DNA of 64,000 nt from JANQEU01 sp965228045 (GTDB lineage Bacteria; Bacteroidota; Bacteroidia; Cytophagales; Cyclobacteriaceae): positions 1,922,001 through 1,986,000 of the forward strand of contig OZ245789.1 in assembly GCA_965228045.1 (NCBI GenBank), read 5' to 3'. This document shows positions 33,433-41,678 of this stretch, in pieces; positions within the stretch are counted from its first letter, which is position 1, and each line of letters opens with the position of its first letter. Below the pieces are notes generated by a model. The model did no database searches. It saw only the letters and a program-made list of their open reading frames with translations, and was not told the origin of the DNA. Position numbers and translations under genes: made by a program.

Positions 33433-36120
33433 ATGAAAGTAAGATTTAGGATTCATTACGATACTGACTGGGGTCAATCCATCTACGTCATTGGGTCTGA
33501 TCCCAACCTGGGAGAGGGCGATTTAGAGCATGCCTACAAGCTTGATTATATGGGCGACGGATTTTGGGAGGGATCATTGGAGATCAGGGAATCCGAATTC
33601 CGTTATAAGTACGCAATCAAAAGTACCGATTCGGGTTTTCAACTGATTGAATTTGGTGCTGAAAGACACATTCATGGAGGAAAGAATGCTGTTTTGGAAT
33701 TACGGGATGACTGGAGGGGCACCGGCTTACCTGAAAACAACCTTTACCGGGCGCCGTTTTCCAACGCGTTTTTCAAAAGGAATGTAGAAGCCAAAAAAAG
33801 TAAAGCGGCCACAGGTAATGTAAACTTCCGTCTTTTTAATCCCAGGATCTCAAAGAATTATAAAGTAGGAATCCTGGGTAGTTGTAAAAGTCTGGGAGCC
33901 TGGAATTCCGATAACGTCAAAGTGCTCCATGAACATGAATTCCCCGTTTGGAATGGAAGCTTTAAGGTAGATGCATCAGAATTTCCCGTCTCCTATAAGT
34001 ATGTCATTTACGATCCTGTAAAGAAGAACATTGTAGAATGGGAGGAAGGTGAAAACCGGATTCTTAATGGCGATGCAGGTTCTGTCCTCATCAAAACAGA
34101 TAATTCATTTCGTCACCATAATAATTGGAGAGGAGCCGGCGTGGCCATTCCTGTTTTTTCTTTGAGGACTGAAAACGGAACAGGTATTGGCGAATTTACG
34201 GATTTGAAGCTGCTTACGGATTGGGCTGTCAAATCGGGATTGAAACTTATTCAGGTTTTGCCGATCAATGATACCACCGCAAATTATTCCTGGACAGACT
34301 CATATCCTTATGCGGGCATTTCGGTACAGGCATTGCATCCCATTTACACTAATCTTCAGGCAATGGGTGACCTGAAAGATAAATCCATTCAACAGGAGAT
34401 TTCTGAGGAACGAAAGAGACTCAATGCATTGCCAACGGTGGATTATGAGTCGGTCATAAAATTGAAGATGCGGTTTTTGGAGAAGCGCTTTGAAGAGGTA
34501 GGTGCAAAGACACTCGCATCCACGGAATATTCCGGGTTCTACCTCACTAATAAAGGATGGCTTGATCCTTATGCGGCATTTTGTGCATTGAGGGATAAGT
34601 ACGCTACGCCGGATTTTAATACATGGGGTAAGTACAGTTCATTGTCCAAAGCAGGTTTGGACCGATTAATTGACGCAGGAGGAGAGCTCTCAGAACGGAT
34701 TCAGCTCTATTTTTTTATTCAGTTCCATCTTGATAAACAGCTAAAGGAAGCCACTACATACGCAAGAGAAAAGGGTGTCGTCTTAAAGGGAGATATCCCC
34801 ATCGGGATTTACCGAAACTCTGTGGACGCCTGGATGAATCCCGATTTGTTTAACATGGATTGTCAGGCTGGTGCACCTCCGGATGATTTTTCTGTCACCG
34901 GACAGAATTGGGGTTTCCCAACGTACAAGTGGGAAGTAATGCATCAAAATGGCTTCCAGTGGTGGAGGCGTCGGCTTCAGAAAATGGCTGATTATTTCGA
35001 TGTCACGCGCATAGATCATATTCTTGGCTTCTTCCGGATTTGGGAAGTACCCATCAACCAGGTACAGGGGGTTTTTGGCAGGTTTAATCCATCACTTCCG
35101 TTTTCTCCGGAGGAACTCGCAGACTGGGGTATTTATCCTGATGCCGATCGTTTTTGTAAACCTTATATCCGAAGGTACATGCTCGAAGAGATGTTCAATA
35201 CCCATGTGGACATGGTGGCCGAAAGATATCTTTATGAATATGCGCCCGGATGTTTTGAGTTGAAAGCTGACTATGATACTCAACAGAAGATAAGAAGCCA
35301 CTTTGATCAGAGACTTAAGGAAGATCCGTCGGATTTTAACAGATGGCTGCGTGAAGGATTGTACAAGCTTGTTGCGGAGGTTGTTCTGCTTGCCGATTCC
35401 AGTCATGAGAACCATTATTATCCGAGGGTGGGGATGCACGGGACCTTCTCATTCCGTGATCTAGATGAGCTTGTAAAAAGACAACTGGACTATCTCTATA
35501 ATCATTTTTACTACGAGCGTCACAATGATTTTTGGCGTCAAAGCGCGATGGTTCGATTACCAGCTGTCAAAGAAGCTTCGAACATGCTGATTTGTGGTGA
35601 AGACCTAGGGATGGTACCAAGTTCTGTACCCGGAGTGATGTCAGATCTCAATATTTTGAGCCTGGCCATTCAGCGTATGCCTAATGATGATCGGCTGTTC
35701 TGGCATCCGAAAGACACACCGTACGAAAGTGTTACCAGCACGAGCAGTCATGACACCTCTACTTTGCGTGAATGGTGGGAAGAGGACTCTGAGCTATCGG
35801 CTGACTTTTATAGATGGATCATTGGCCGTCAGGATGATCCGCCTCAGTTCATGGAGCCATGGCTGGCTGAGGCAATTATTAAGCAGCATATGCATTCACC
35901 CAGTATGTGGGCCATTTTTCCGATTCAGGATCTCCTGGCTATGGATGGCACTTTAAGGAGAGATCTACCTGCGGATGAAAGGATCAATATACCCGCGGAT
36001 CCGATGCACTACTGGCGATATCGAATGCATATTTCAATAGAAGATCTGCTTAAGTCGAATGCTTTCAACAGCCTTCTTCAGAGACTCGCCGGCGATTCGG
36101 GACGAAATAATTCTTACTGA
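33433..36120 (+). CDS. malQ: 4-alpha-glucanotransferase with N-terminal starch-binding domains (DPE2-like)
   Basis: 895 residues, far longer than bacterial MalQ (about 500-690) and close to plant cytosolic DPE2. Two CBM20-type domains come first: about 1-95 (MKVRFRIHYDTDWGQSIYVI, GSDPNLG) and about 120-225 (VNFRLFNPRISKNYKVGILG, SCKSLGAW). The GH77 core follows, with the nucleophile in RIDHILGFFRIWEVP, acid/base Glu in CGEDLGMVP and the third acid in SSHDTSTLREWWEED. It transfers glucan units between maltose, maltodextrins and branched glucan. No signal peptide, so cytoplasmic. The ATG at 33433 was chosen over an in-frame TTG at 33418. The GH13 gene nearby on the opposite strand suggests shared glycogen or maltodextrin turnover. 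Confidence 0.93.
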   Translation: MKVRFRIHYDTDWGQSIYVIGSDPNLGEGDLEHAYKLDYMGDGFWEGSLEIRESEFRYKYAIKSTDSGFQLIEFGAERHIHGGKNAVLELRDDWRGTGLPENNLYRAPFSNAFFKRNVEAKKSKAATGNVNFRLFNPRISKNYKVGILGSCKSLGAWNSDNVKVLHEHEFPVWNGSFKVDASEFPVSYKYVIYDPVKKNIVEWEEGENRILNGDAGSVLIKTDNSFRHHNNWRGAGVAIPVFSLRTENGTGIGEFTDLKLLTDWAVKSGLKLIQVLPINDTTANYSWTDSYPYAGISVQALHPIYTNLQAMGDLKDKSIQQEISEERKRLNALPTVDYESVIKLKMRFLEKRFEEVGAKTLASTEYSGFYLTNKGWLDPYAAFCALRDKYATPDFNTWGKYSSLSKAGLDRLIDAGGELSERIQLYFFIQFHLDKQLKEATTYAREKGVVLKGDIPIGIYRNSVDAWMNPDLFNMDCQAGAPPDDFSVTGQNWGFPTYKWEVMHQNGFQWWRRRLQKMADYFDVTRIDHILGFFRIWEVPINQVQGVFGRFNPSLPFSPEELADWGIYPDADRFCKPYIRRYMLEEMFNTHVDMVAERYLYEYAPGCFELKADYDTQQKIRSHFDQRLKEDPSDFNRWLREGLYKLVAEVVLLADSSHENHYYPRVGMHGTFSFRDLDELVKRQLDYLYNHFYYERHNDFWRQSAMVRLPAVKEASNMLICGEDLGMVPSSVPGVMSDLNILSLAIQRMPNDDRLFWHPKDTPYESVTSTSSHDTSTLREWWEEDSELSADFYRWIIGRQDDPPQFMEPWLAEAIIKQHMHSPSMWAIFPIQDLLAMDGTLRRDLPADERINIPADPMHYWRYRMHISIEDLLKSNAFNSLLQRLAGDSGRNNSY

Positions 36121-36149
36121 TTTTCAAAAACCACTACCTTTGCTGCAGC

Positions 36150-36321
36150 TTTTGGTTTCAATTGATCAGCAGATCATATTGGATTAAAAGGGAATCCTGT
36201 GAAAATCAGGAACTATCCCCGTAGCTGTAAGCTCTATCGAGGGATGATCACTACTACACCACTGTCCGCCTGCAGGCGGTCGGGAAGGTCAGATCATTCG
36301 GAGTAAGTCAGAAGACCTGCC
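36150..36321 (+). promoter_or_regulatory. Cobalamin (vitamin B12) riboswitch
   Basis: Conserved elements occur in the right order: GGGAATCCTGTGAAAATCAG, then the core CCCCGTAGCTGTAAGC, the ACCACTG...CGGGAAGG stretch (B12 box region) and AGTCAGAAGACCTGCC at the 3' end. A 14-base perfect palindrome (36266-36279) forms the hairpin of a peripheral arm. The element binds adenosyl- or other cobalamin and turns off the genes downstream. The BtuB-like receptor, BtuG-like lipoprotein and 12-cysteine protein follow on the same strand. Edges are approximate, set by motif positions. Confidence 0.93.
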
Positions 36322-36370
36322 AATTGCATTTAGTTTTGCGGCTTTCGGTGGAAAAGTCAGGAAATGATTC

Positions 36371-36392
36371 GAGTTGGTAGCAACTCCTTTTG
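36371..36392 (+). terminator. Possible riboswitch expression platform (hairpin plus T-run)
   Basis: A perfect 6-bp stem with a GTAG loop (36371-36376 with 36381-36386) is followed by CTTTTG, 50 bases after the aptamer and about 46 ahead of the receptor ATG. It resembles a weak intrinsic terminator that the aptamer could control. The T-run is short, so translational control is an alternative. Confidence 0.4.
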
Positions 36393-36437
36393 TATCCTAC
36401 ATATCGGAAGCCCCTGGTAATCAAACTATCGAGTGCC

Positions 36438-38360
36438 ATGGGCAGAAAAATTTGGGCAATACTGCTGTTGCTACAGGCGATGGAAGTTTTGCCCCAGGAA
36501 CGTACGGATTCATTGAGGACCTATGTCCTGGATGAAGTAAGTGTTTCTTTCAATGAACTGAAAGAGAAAGAGATCGGTCTGTCCACCAATGAGATCGACA
36601 GTCATCTGCTTGCCTACAACCTGGGAGCCAGTGTATCGGATTTGCTTCGATTTACCAGTACCGGATCAATCAGATCGTATGGTCCATCCGGCATATCCTC
36701 ACCTACATTTCGCGGAACCAGTAGCGCACAGACCGCCATAGTCTGGAACGGAGTGACCATTCAAAATCCATTGACCGGCCAACAGGACCTCCAACTGTTC
36801 AATGCGTCATTTTTTGACAAAGTGTCCATTCAGAAGGGTGGGGCATCTAGTCTGTATGGCACTGGAGCCATCGGTGGTACTCTGCAATTAAACAGCCAGA
36901 TGCCCTTCAATCAGGGAATTGTAACCGGTTTGACAACTGAGATTGGAAGCTTTGGGAGGAGGTATGGGCAATTGGATGTGGGCTTTTCTAATAGCAGAAT
37001 CTCAAGTCAGTTGATCCTTTCAGGTCTTAACCTTAACAACGATTATCCATTCATTGACATGTATTCAAGACCGGTGGAGAAGCGAACAAGACAACACGCC
37101 GGAGTTGAGCAAATGGGTCTTCTCCAACAAAATGATCTGATCATTGGCAATCATGCCATTGGGTTGAGATTTTGGTATCAGCAGAGTCAAAACGAGGTAC
37201 CGAATTCCACCTTATCCGGTAATGAGGGAACTGCCAGACAAGCGGACGTCCACCTCAGAGTCCTGGCCAACTGGAACATGGACAAGCCCGGGTTTTCGAT
37301 GGTTTACAAGCAAGGTGTATTCAACCAGAACCTGGATTTCACGGATGTTAACGTCAATTCTTCGGGTGACTTCAATACCTGGCTCAACCAATTATCAATA
37401 GACCTTAAACGCTGGGATAAGCTACAGGTACATACAGGTGTCAAGCATGAATATCAGGCGGTGAGTGTGACCGAGTTTGGAGACGAAAATCCCGTTCGAA
37501 ATCTTACCTCATTCCATGCATCTATTTCCCTGTCGGGAATCAGTGATGCATTGAGAATCGGGATCACAGGAAGACAGACATACCTGGATGGTTCTTTTGT
37601 CCCATTTACACCTATGATCGGTATCGAGTATCAGGTTTCATCCTGGATATCTCTTAGAGGAAACGCTTCCAGGAATTACAGGATCCCTACTTTCAATGAC
37701 CTTTATTGGAATGGGGGTGGCGCCACAGGCAATCCTGATTTGAAGTCGGAATTGTCATGGAGCCATGAAATGGGAATGGATTTTACCATCCCGATTATCG
37801 GAAAAATAAGTACAACTGTCTTCAACAATCACGTAGACAACTGGATACTCTGGCAACCCGATTTAGAAGGTATTTGGACTCCGGGAAATGTGAAAAAAGT
37901 CTGGTCCAGAGGAGTGGAGGCATCATTTTCAGGTAAATGGAACATTGGTTCAACCCAAATACGATCAGGTATAGATTATCAGCTGGTCAAAACCACGAAC
38001 AGAGAGATCTATGGTGACAATACATCCGTCCTTGGCAACCAGCTTCCCTACACACCAGAGCACTCATTAAATTCTAATCAGATATTGGTTTGGAAAGCGT
38101 CTTCCGTGGGGATCATTCACACATGGGTGGGATCACAATTTTCGGATGAATCCAATAATCCGGTCAGAAGTCTGCCATCTTACTACCTGCTGGACACATT
38201 CGTATCACAGAGAATTAACTGGAGGACCTTCAACGGAGTCATTCGTCTTGAAGTAAGGAATCTGCTAAACAGATCATACGAAAACCGTCGTGGATACCCC
38301 ATGTATGGAAGAAATTACTCAATAACACTTAGTATAAATTTTAATCAATCAAAATCATGA
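36438..38360 (+). CDS. btuB: TonB-dependent outer-membrane receptor, BtuB-like cobalamin transporter
   Basis: 640 residues. A signal peptide is followed by a plug domain (about 30-150: VLDEVSVSFNELKEKEIGLS, SPTFRGTSSAQTAIVWNGVT, IQKGGASSLYGTGAIGG) and a 22-strand barrel rich in alternating aromatic residues, ending in the typical YSITLSINF. TonB-dependent receptors import scarce ligands; the riboswitch directly upstream identifies cobalamin or a related corrinoid as the likely cargo. The frame is open to a TTG at 36390, but the ATG at 36438 gives a clean signal sequence. Its stop overlaps the next ATG (ATGA), so lipoprotein and receptor are made together. Confidence 0.9.
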   Translation: MGRKIWAILLLLQAMEVLPQERTDSLRTYVLDEVSVSFNELKEKEIGLSTNEIDSHLLAYNLGASVSDLLRFTSTGSIRSYGPSGISSPTFRGTSSAQTAIVWNGVTIQNPLTGQQDLQLFNASFFDKVSIQKGGASSLYGTGAIGGTLQLNSQMPFNQGIVTGLTTEIGSFGRRYGQLDVGFSNSRISSQLILSGLNLNNDYPFIDMYSRPVEKRTRQHAGVEQMGLLQQNDLIIGNHAIGLRFWYQQSQNEVPNSTLSGNEGTARQADVHLRVLANWNMDKPGFSMVYKQGVFNQNLDFTDVNVNSSGDFNTWLNQLSIDLKRWDKLQVHTGVKHEYQAVSVTEFGDENPVRNLTSFHASISLSGISDALRIGITGRQTYLDGSFVPFTPMIGIEYQVSSWISLRGNASRNYRIPTFNDLYWNGGGATGNPDLKSELSWSHEMGMDFTIPIIGKISTTVFNNHVDNWILWQPDLEGIWTPGNVKKVWSRGVEASFSGKWNIGSTQIRSGIDYQLVKTTNREIYGDNTSVLGNQLPYTPEHSLNSNQILVWKASSVGIIHTWVGSQFSDESNNPVRSLPSYYLLDTFVSQRINWRTFNGVIRLEVRNLLNRSYENRRGYPMYGRNYSITLSINFNQSKS

Positions 38361-39430
38361 ACAAGCTCAGTCAATACTTACTATCCTTAATGGTTATATC
38401 ATTATTGGTATTTTCCTGTAATGACGATGAACCAAAACCAGCGGAAAATGAAGTTTCAGAAGGGTTTTATGTCATCAATGAAGGCGCTTTTGGTGGTGGA
38501 AACGCATCACTTTCCTACTTTGACAGGGAGACACAAACTGTGACCAATGACATTTTTAACACCGTAAATGGAATTCCTCTTGGCGATCAGGCTCAATCCA
38601 TGACCATTCATGGAGAAAATGGGTATATCGTGGTCCAAAACAGTGCATTGGTACACGTGATTGATCTTCAAAGCCACGAATTGATCGCTACCATTGATGA
38701 TGGATTGGAGAGCCCAAGATTCTTTTTGGGAATAAGCGACTCCAAAGGCTATGTGTCTGACTGGGGATCAGATGGACTCACAGGCACCATACGAGTCATT
38801 GACCTGGAGTCATTTGAGGTGACTAATACCATAGAAACCGGTTCTGGTACTAACCGCCTGATATTAAATGGAACGGATGTTTTCGCAGTAAATGCCGGCG
38901 GATGGGGTCGGGACAACACTGTCGTAGTCATAGACTCGGAAAGCGATGCTGTTACCAATGAGATTACCATTTTGGATAATCCAAACGGTATTGTGTCAGA
39001 TGCCAACGGTGACCTCTGGGTATCAGCCGCAGGATATACGGCGTATGATGAGAGTTTTAATGTAGTAGAGGAGGAGAGCACACCGGGCGGTATTATTAAG
39101 CTGAGTTCGGATGGAACCGTATCGGACACTTATGCCTTTGAAACGCTACAGGGTGTAAGCAGTCTCTCCGTGAGTCCTGAAGGAGATGTGCTTTATTTCT
39201 TGTCATCCGGTCAGTTGTTTCAAATGAATGTCAGTGATCAGTCATTGCCTGAAAATTCTTTGTCCGATGCTTTTTTCTATGGATTTGGAGTAGATCCGGA
39301 GACCGGGAACGTGGTTGGCTGCGAGGCACCTGATTTTTCCTCTAATGGAAATATAAAAATTTTGAGTGCTGATGGAATGCTATTGGATACTTACGAAGTG
39401 GGCATCGGCCCCAATGGATGTGCTTTTTAG
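38357..39430 (+). CDS. btuG: Surface beta-propeller lipoprotein, BtuG-like cobalamin-binding protein
   Basis: 357 residues. The lipoprotein signal ends LLVFSC21 and is followed at once by NDDE, an acidic stretch that resembles the lipoprotein-export signal for surface display in Bacteroidota. The rest is a YncE/DUF5074-type propeller of about seven blades (GFYVINEGAFGGGNASLSYF, repeats with VIDLQSHELIATID and VIDLESFEVTNTIETGSG). In gut Bacteroides, BtuG is such a propeller, caps BtuB and hands it B12 with very high affinity. Here the same pair lies in ATGA overlap behind a B12 riboswitch, which makes the BtuG role likely. Orthology is inferred from family, order and control, not from an alignment. 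Confidence 0.82.
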   Translation: MNKLSQYLLSLMVISLLVFSCNDDEPKPAENEVSEGFYVINEGAFGGGNASLSYFDRETQTVTNDIFNTVNGIPLGDQAQSMTIHGENGYIVVQNSALVHVIDLQSHELIATIDDGLESPRFFLGISDSKGYVSDWGSDGLTGTIRVIDLESFEVTNTIETGSGTNRLILNGTDVFAVNAGGWGRDNTVVVIDSESDAVTNEITILDNPNGIVSDANGDLWVSAAGYTAYDESFNVVEEESTPGGIIKLSSDGTVSDTYAFETLQGVSSLSVSPEGDVLYFLSSGQLFQMNVSDQSLPENSLSDAFFYGFGVDPETGNVVGCEAPDFSSNGNIKILSADGMLLDTYEVGIGPNGCAF

Positions 39431-39444
39431 GATAATTTTGTCTG

Positions 39445-39804
39445 ATGACAAAGTTGACCTGTAGTCAATGCGGAGATACCTTCCAGTGCGCGAATGACCA
39501 GCAACAATGCTGGTGCACGAAGTTTAGGGTATCTCCGTTTTCTATTGATAAGGATTGTCTTTGTTTCAACTGCCTCAGTAGCAAGACCAGGGACCGGATT
39601 TCAGTTCTTGTAGAAGCCTTCAAAAAAGGTGAGACATCTAATCCCGTGGCAGGATTGTCCCTCCATCCCCTGATGGAAGGCATAGACTATTACATCGAGA
39701 ATGGGCTTTGGGTATTTACCGGATGGTACCACTTAAAAAAGGGAAAGTGCTGTGGTAGTGGATGCCGACATTGTCCTTATGACCATGTAAATGTCAGAAA
39801 GTAA
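39445..39804 (+). CDS. Small 12-cysteine protein (CWC-type plus DUF5522-type regions)
   Basis: 119 residues, no signal peptide. Twelve cysteines at 6, 9, 15, 22, 24, 38, 40, 43, 102, 103, 107 and 110. The N-terminal half (CSQCGDTFQC, QCWC) matches what I know as the cysteine-rich CWC family; the C-terminal half (GLWVFTGWYHLKKGKCCGSG, CRHCPYDH) matches DUF5522, so this is probably a fusion of two small families often found side by side. Metal or iron-sulfur binding is plausible; function is unknown. It lies 14 bases behind the BtuG-like gene and is therefore probably under B12 control. It could act in corrinoid handling in the cytoplasm, which is only an inference. Confidence 0.8.
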   Translation: MTKLTCSQCGDTFQCANDQQQCWCTKFRVSPFSIDKDCLCFNCLSSKTRDRISVLVEAFKKGETSNPVAGLSLHPLMEGIDYYIENGLWVFTGWYHLKKGKCCGSGCRHCPYDHVNVRK

Positions 39805-39992
39805 CTGACACAGCTACTTTCAAAATTCCTGATTGATTTAAATTCAGATTATGTTAACTAAATAAATCCAATTTTTTTTAATATAGTTATTCATTTATTT
39901 AAATATTTTACCAAAAACTTAAATAAAAACATCTAAACATTAAATTAGAAGTTAATTTATTAATTAATATTGAAGGACTTAAAATTCCTGGA
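39805..39992 (+). other. Very AT-rich intergenic stretch before the Fic gene
   Basis: About 190 bases, mostly A and T, far richer than the surrounding 42-45 percent GC. The 10-mer AAAATTCCTG occurs at 39822-39831 and again at 39981-39990, just ahead of the Fic ATG. No gene is seen. The composition change marks the start of a probable acquired segment, but no inverted repeats or transposase support a named element. Confidence 0.5.
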
Positions 39993-41114
39993 ATGAAAGA
40001 TTATATAGCTGGTAAATATATTAGTCAGGGAACCTATCGAAGTTTTCAGCCTGAATTGATAAATCGTTCATGGATGCTGGATAATATGGAATTAATCAGA
40101 CTATTAAGTCAGGCTGATAGACAGCTAGGAAGGTTGGATATGTATTCTGAATACATTCCTAATATCGATCTCTTCATCAGAATGCATGTCCTTAAGGAAG
40201 CTACCCAATCCAGTAAAATTGAAGGTACGAAAACGGACATAGAAGAAGCACTTTTTGACAAAAGTGAAATAGAGAAGGAAAAGCGAGATGATTGGGAGGA
40301 GCTACATAATTATACAAGGGCCTTGAATGAAGCAATTGATAAGTTAGGGACAATACCATTTTCATCCAGATTGATCAAACAGACCCATAAAACATTACTA
40401 TCTGGTGTTCGAGGGACTCATAGATTACCGGGGGAATTTCGAAATAGCCAGAATTGGATTGGAGGAGCATCCATAATGGATGCTGTATTTGTTCCTCCGA
40501 TTCATACCTCTGTACCTGACTATATGAGTGATCTTGAGAAATTTGCACATAATGAAGAATACTTTTTTCCTGAACTTCTCAAGATAGCTTTAATACATTA
40601 TCAATTCGAGACAATACATCCTTTTTTGGATGGAAATGGTAGAGTAGGACGATTAATGATAACGTTATATCTTGTCGAAAAAAGTATTTTGAAAAGACCA
40701 ATCTTATATTTATCAGATTTTTTTGAACGGAATAGAATCTTGTATTACGACAATTTAATGAGAGTGAGAGATAAGAGTGACATTGTACAATGGTTCAAAT
40801 TCTTTCTGGTTGGTGTGCTTGAGACCGCAAAATCAAGTATTACCACTTTTGATAATATATTAAAGCTTCAGAAGGAAATTGAGTCACGCTTACAAGGAAT
40901 TGGTAGCATTAAACCGGCAAGAACATTGATACGTCACCTATATGAGTATCCAATTGTTAATATGCCAAAAGCCAAGGAAGTAACAGGGTTGACACCTCCT
41001 TCTGTCTATAAACTACTTTCGGAGCTCGAAAATCTCGGAATTTTAAGGGAAGTAACAGGAAATAAAAGACGGAGAACGTATCTGTTTAAGGAATACGTTG
41101 ACCTGTTTTTGTGA
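39993..41114 (+). CDS. Fic family protein with C-terminal winged helix
   Basis: 373 residues, AT-rich codon use compared with its neighbours. Fic proteins move AMP, or sometimes UMP or phosphocholine, from a nucleotide donor to Ser, Thr or Tyr of a target. The catalytic motif HPFLDGNGRVGR (209-220) is complete. The inhibitory helix motif S73-x3-E77-G78 (QSSKIEGT) lies N-terminal to it, so this is a class II Fic protein that restrains itself. A winged-helix DNA-binding region fills about 310-373. Target unknown. No separate antitoxin is adjacent. Base composition and the abrupt AT-rich leader suggest horizontal gain. Confidence 0.92.
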   Translation: MKDYIAGKYISQGTYRSFQPELINRSWMLDNMELIRLLSQADRQLGRLDMYSEYIPNIDLFIRMHVLKEATQSSKIEGTKTDIEEALFDKSEIEKEKRDDWEELHNYTRALNEAIDKLGTIPFSSRLIKQTHKTLLSGVRGTHRLPGEFRNSQNWIGGASIMDAVFVPPIHTSVPDYMSDLEKFAHNEEYFFPELLKIALIHYQFETIHPFLDGNGRVGRLMITLYLVEKSILKRPILYLSDFFERNRILYYDNLMRVRDKSDIVQWFKFFLVGVLETAKSSITTFDNILKLQKEIESRLQGIGSIKPARTLIRHLYEYPIVNMPKAKEVTGLTPPSVYKLLSELENLGILREVTGNKRRRTYLFKEYVDLFL

Positions 41115-41133
41115 AGTAATTAACCTAAAAACA

Positions 41134-41172
41134 AGGGGCTAGCGACAGCTCGCATTCTGTCAACTAACCCCT
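41134..41172 (-). terminator. Strong terminator of the STAS-like gene
   Basis: A 9-bp outer stem with one mismatch (41134-41142 with 41164-41172) and a perfect 5-bp inner stem (41144-41148 with 41157-41161). On the minus strand it is followed by TTGTTTTT. It lies 38 bases past the STAS-like stop and 20 past the Fic stop, so it may terminate both converging genes. Confidence 0.75.
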
Positions 41173-41210
41173 GCTCTAACAATCACCAAAATTAAACGTT
41201 CACTTTATTT

Positions 41211-41564
41211 TTAGCTTACGAGGTATTCCAGCGCTTCTTCCCTGGATTCGAAAGGTTTAATGTTTGCCTTTGTGAATACCACATAACTCTTCAGGAGGAT
41301 CTTTTTGATACCTTCGATGCCAAGCATCGCTCCTTTAGCCCTTTTGCTTTCAAGTTCTTTTCCAAGCGCCTTGGCCTTAGCCAGAAATTCACGACTGATG
41401 TAAGTGCCGCTCAAATCATCAAGAATTAGCATTTTACCTGGCTGACTCTCCAGGTAGTCACCATGTGCCTTTAGATTATAGAGCATGTCATCATTGGTTT
41501 TTGCACCTTTGTAATCAAGGATGACGACCTCCTTTCCCTTATAAGTAATCTTTTCTACAGCCAT
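41211..41564 (-). CDS. STAS/SpoIIAA-like small protein
   Basis: 117 residues, cytoplasmic, no signal or membrane segment. The pattern of alternating strands and helices (VVILDYKGAKTNDDMLYNLK, KMLILDDLSGTYISREFLAK, YVVFTKANIKPFESREEALE) fits the SpoIIAA-like or STAS/Sec14-like fold as used in many small Bacteroidota proteins; the middle LILDDLSG strand is in the place of the phospho-acceptor loop. The identification is from fold-like pattern only. It is a single-gene unit with its own terminator. A regulatory or binding role is likely but not shown. Confidence 0.62.
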   Translation of the reverse strand: MAVEKITYKGKEVVILDYKGAKTNDDMLYNLKAHGDYLESQPGKMLILDDLSGTYISREFLAKAKALGKELESKRAKGAMLGIEGIKKILLKSYVVFTKANIKPFESREEALEYLVS

Positions 41565-41678
41565 GAGTTGTTGTGTTGTTTTGACAATACAAAAGTGTGC
41601 TGATAATGACGTAGAATAAAACGAATTGGAGTAAGCCGGATAATCCCCCGATGATCAAGAAAAATTCAACATCCAGTT

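Larger units (their letters stand above)
36121..36437 (+). other. Leader region between the glucanotransferase and B12-receptor genes
   Basis: This 317-base gap is accounted for by a cobalamin riboswitch (about 36150-36321), a 50-base spacer, a short hairpin followed by CTTTT (36371-36392) and the receptor start at 36438. No open reading frame of note is present. No terminator for the glucanotransferase gene was identified. Confidence 0.7.

Noticed and set aside
33433..36120. Polysaccharide-utilisation locus
   Set aside because: GH77 and GH13 are cytoplasmic and no SusC/SusD pair is adjacent; the TonB receptor at 36.4 kb belongs to B12 uptake.
39822..39990. Insertion-sequence target-site duplication suggested by two AAAATTCCTG copies
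   Set aside because: The interval has no transposase and no terminal inverted repeats; a 10-mer pair in such AT-rich DNA may be chance.
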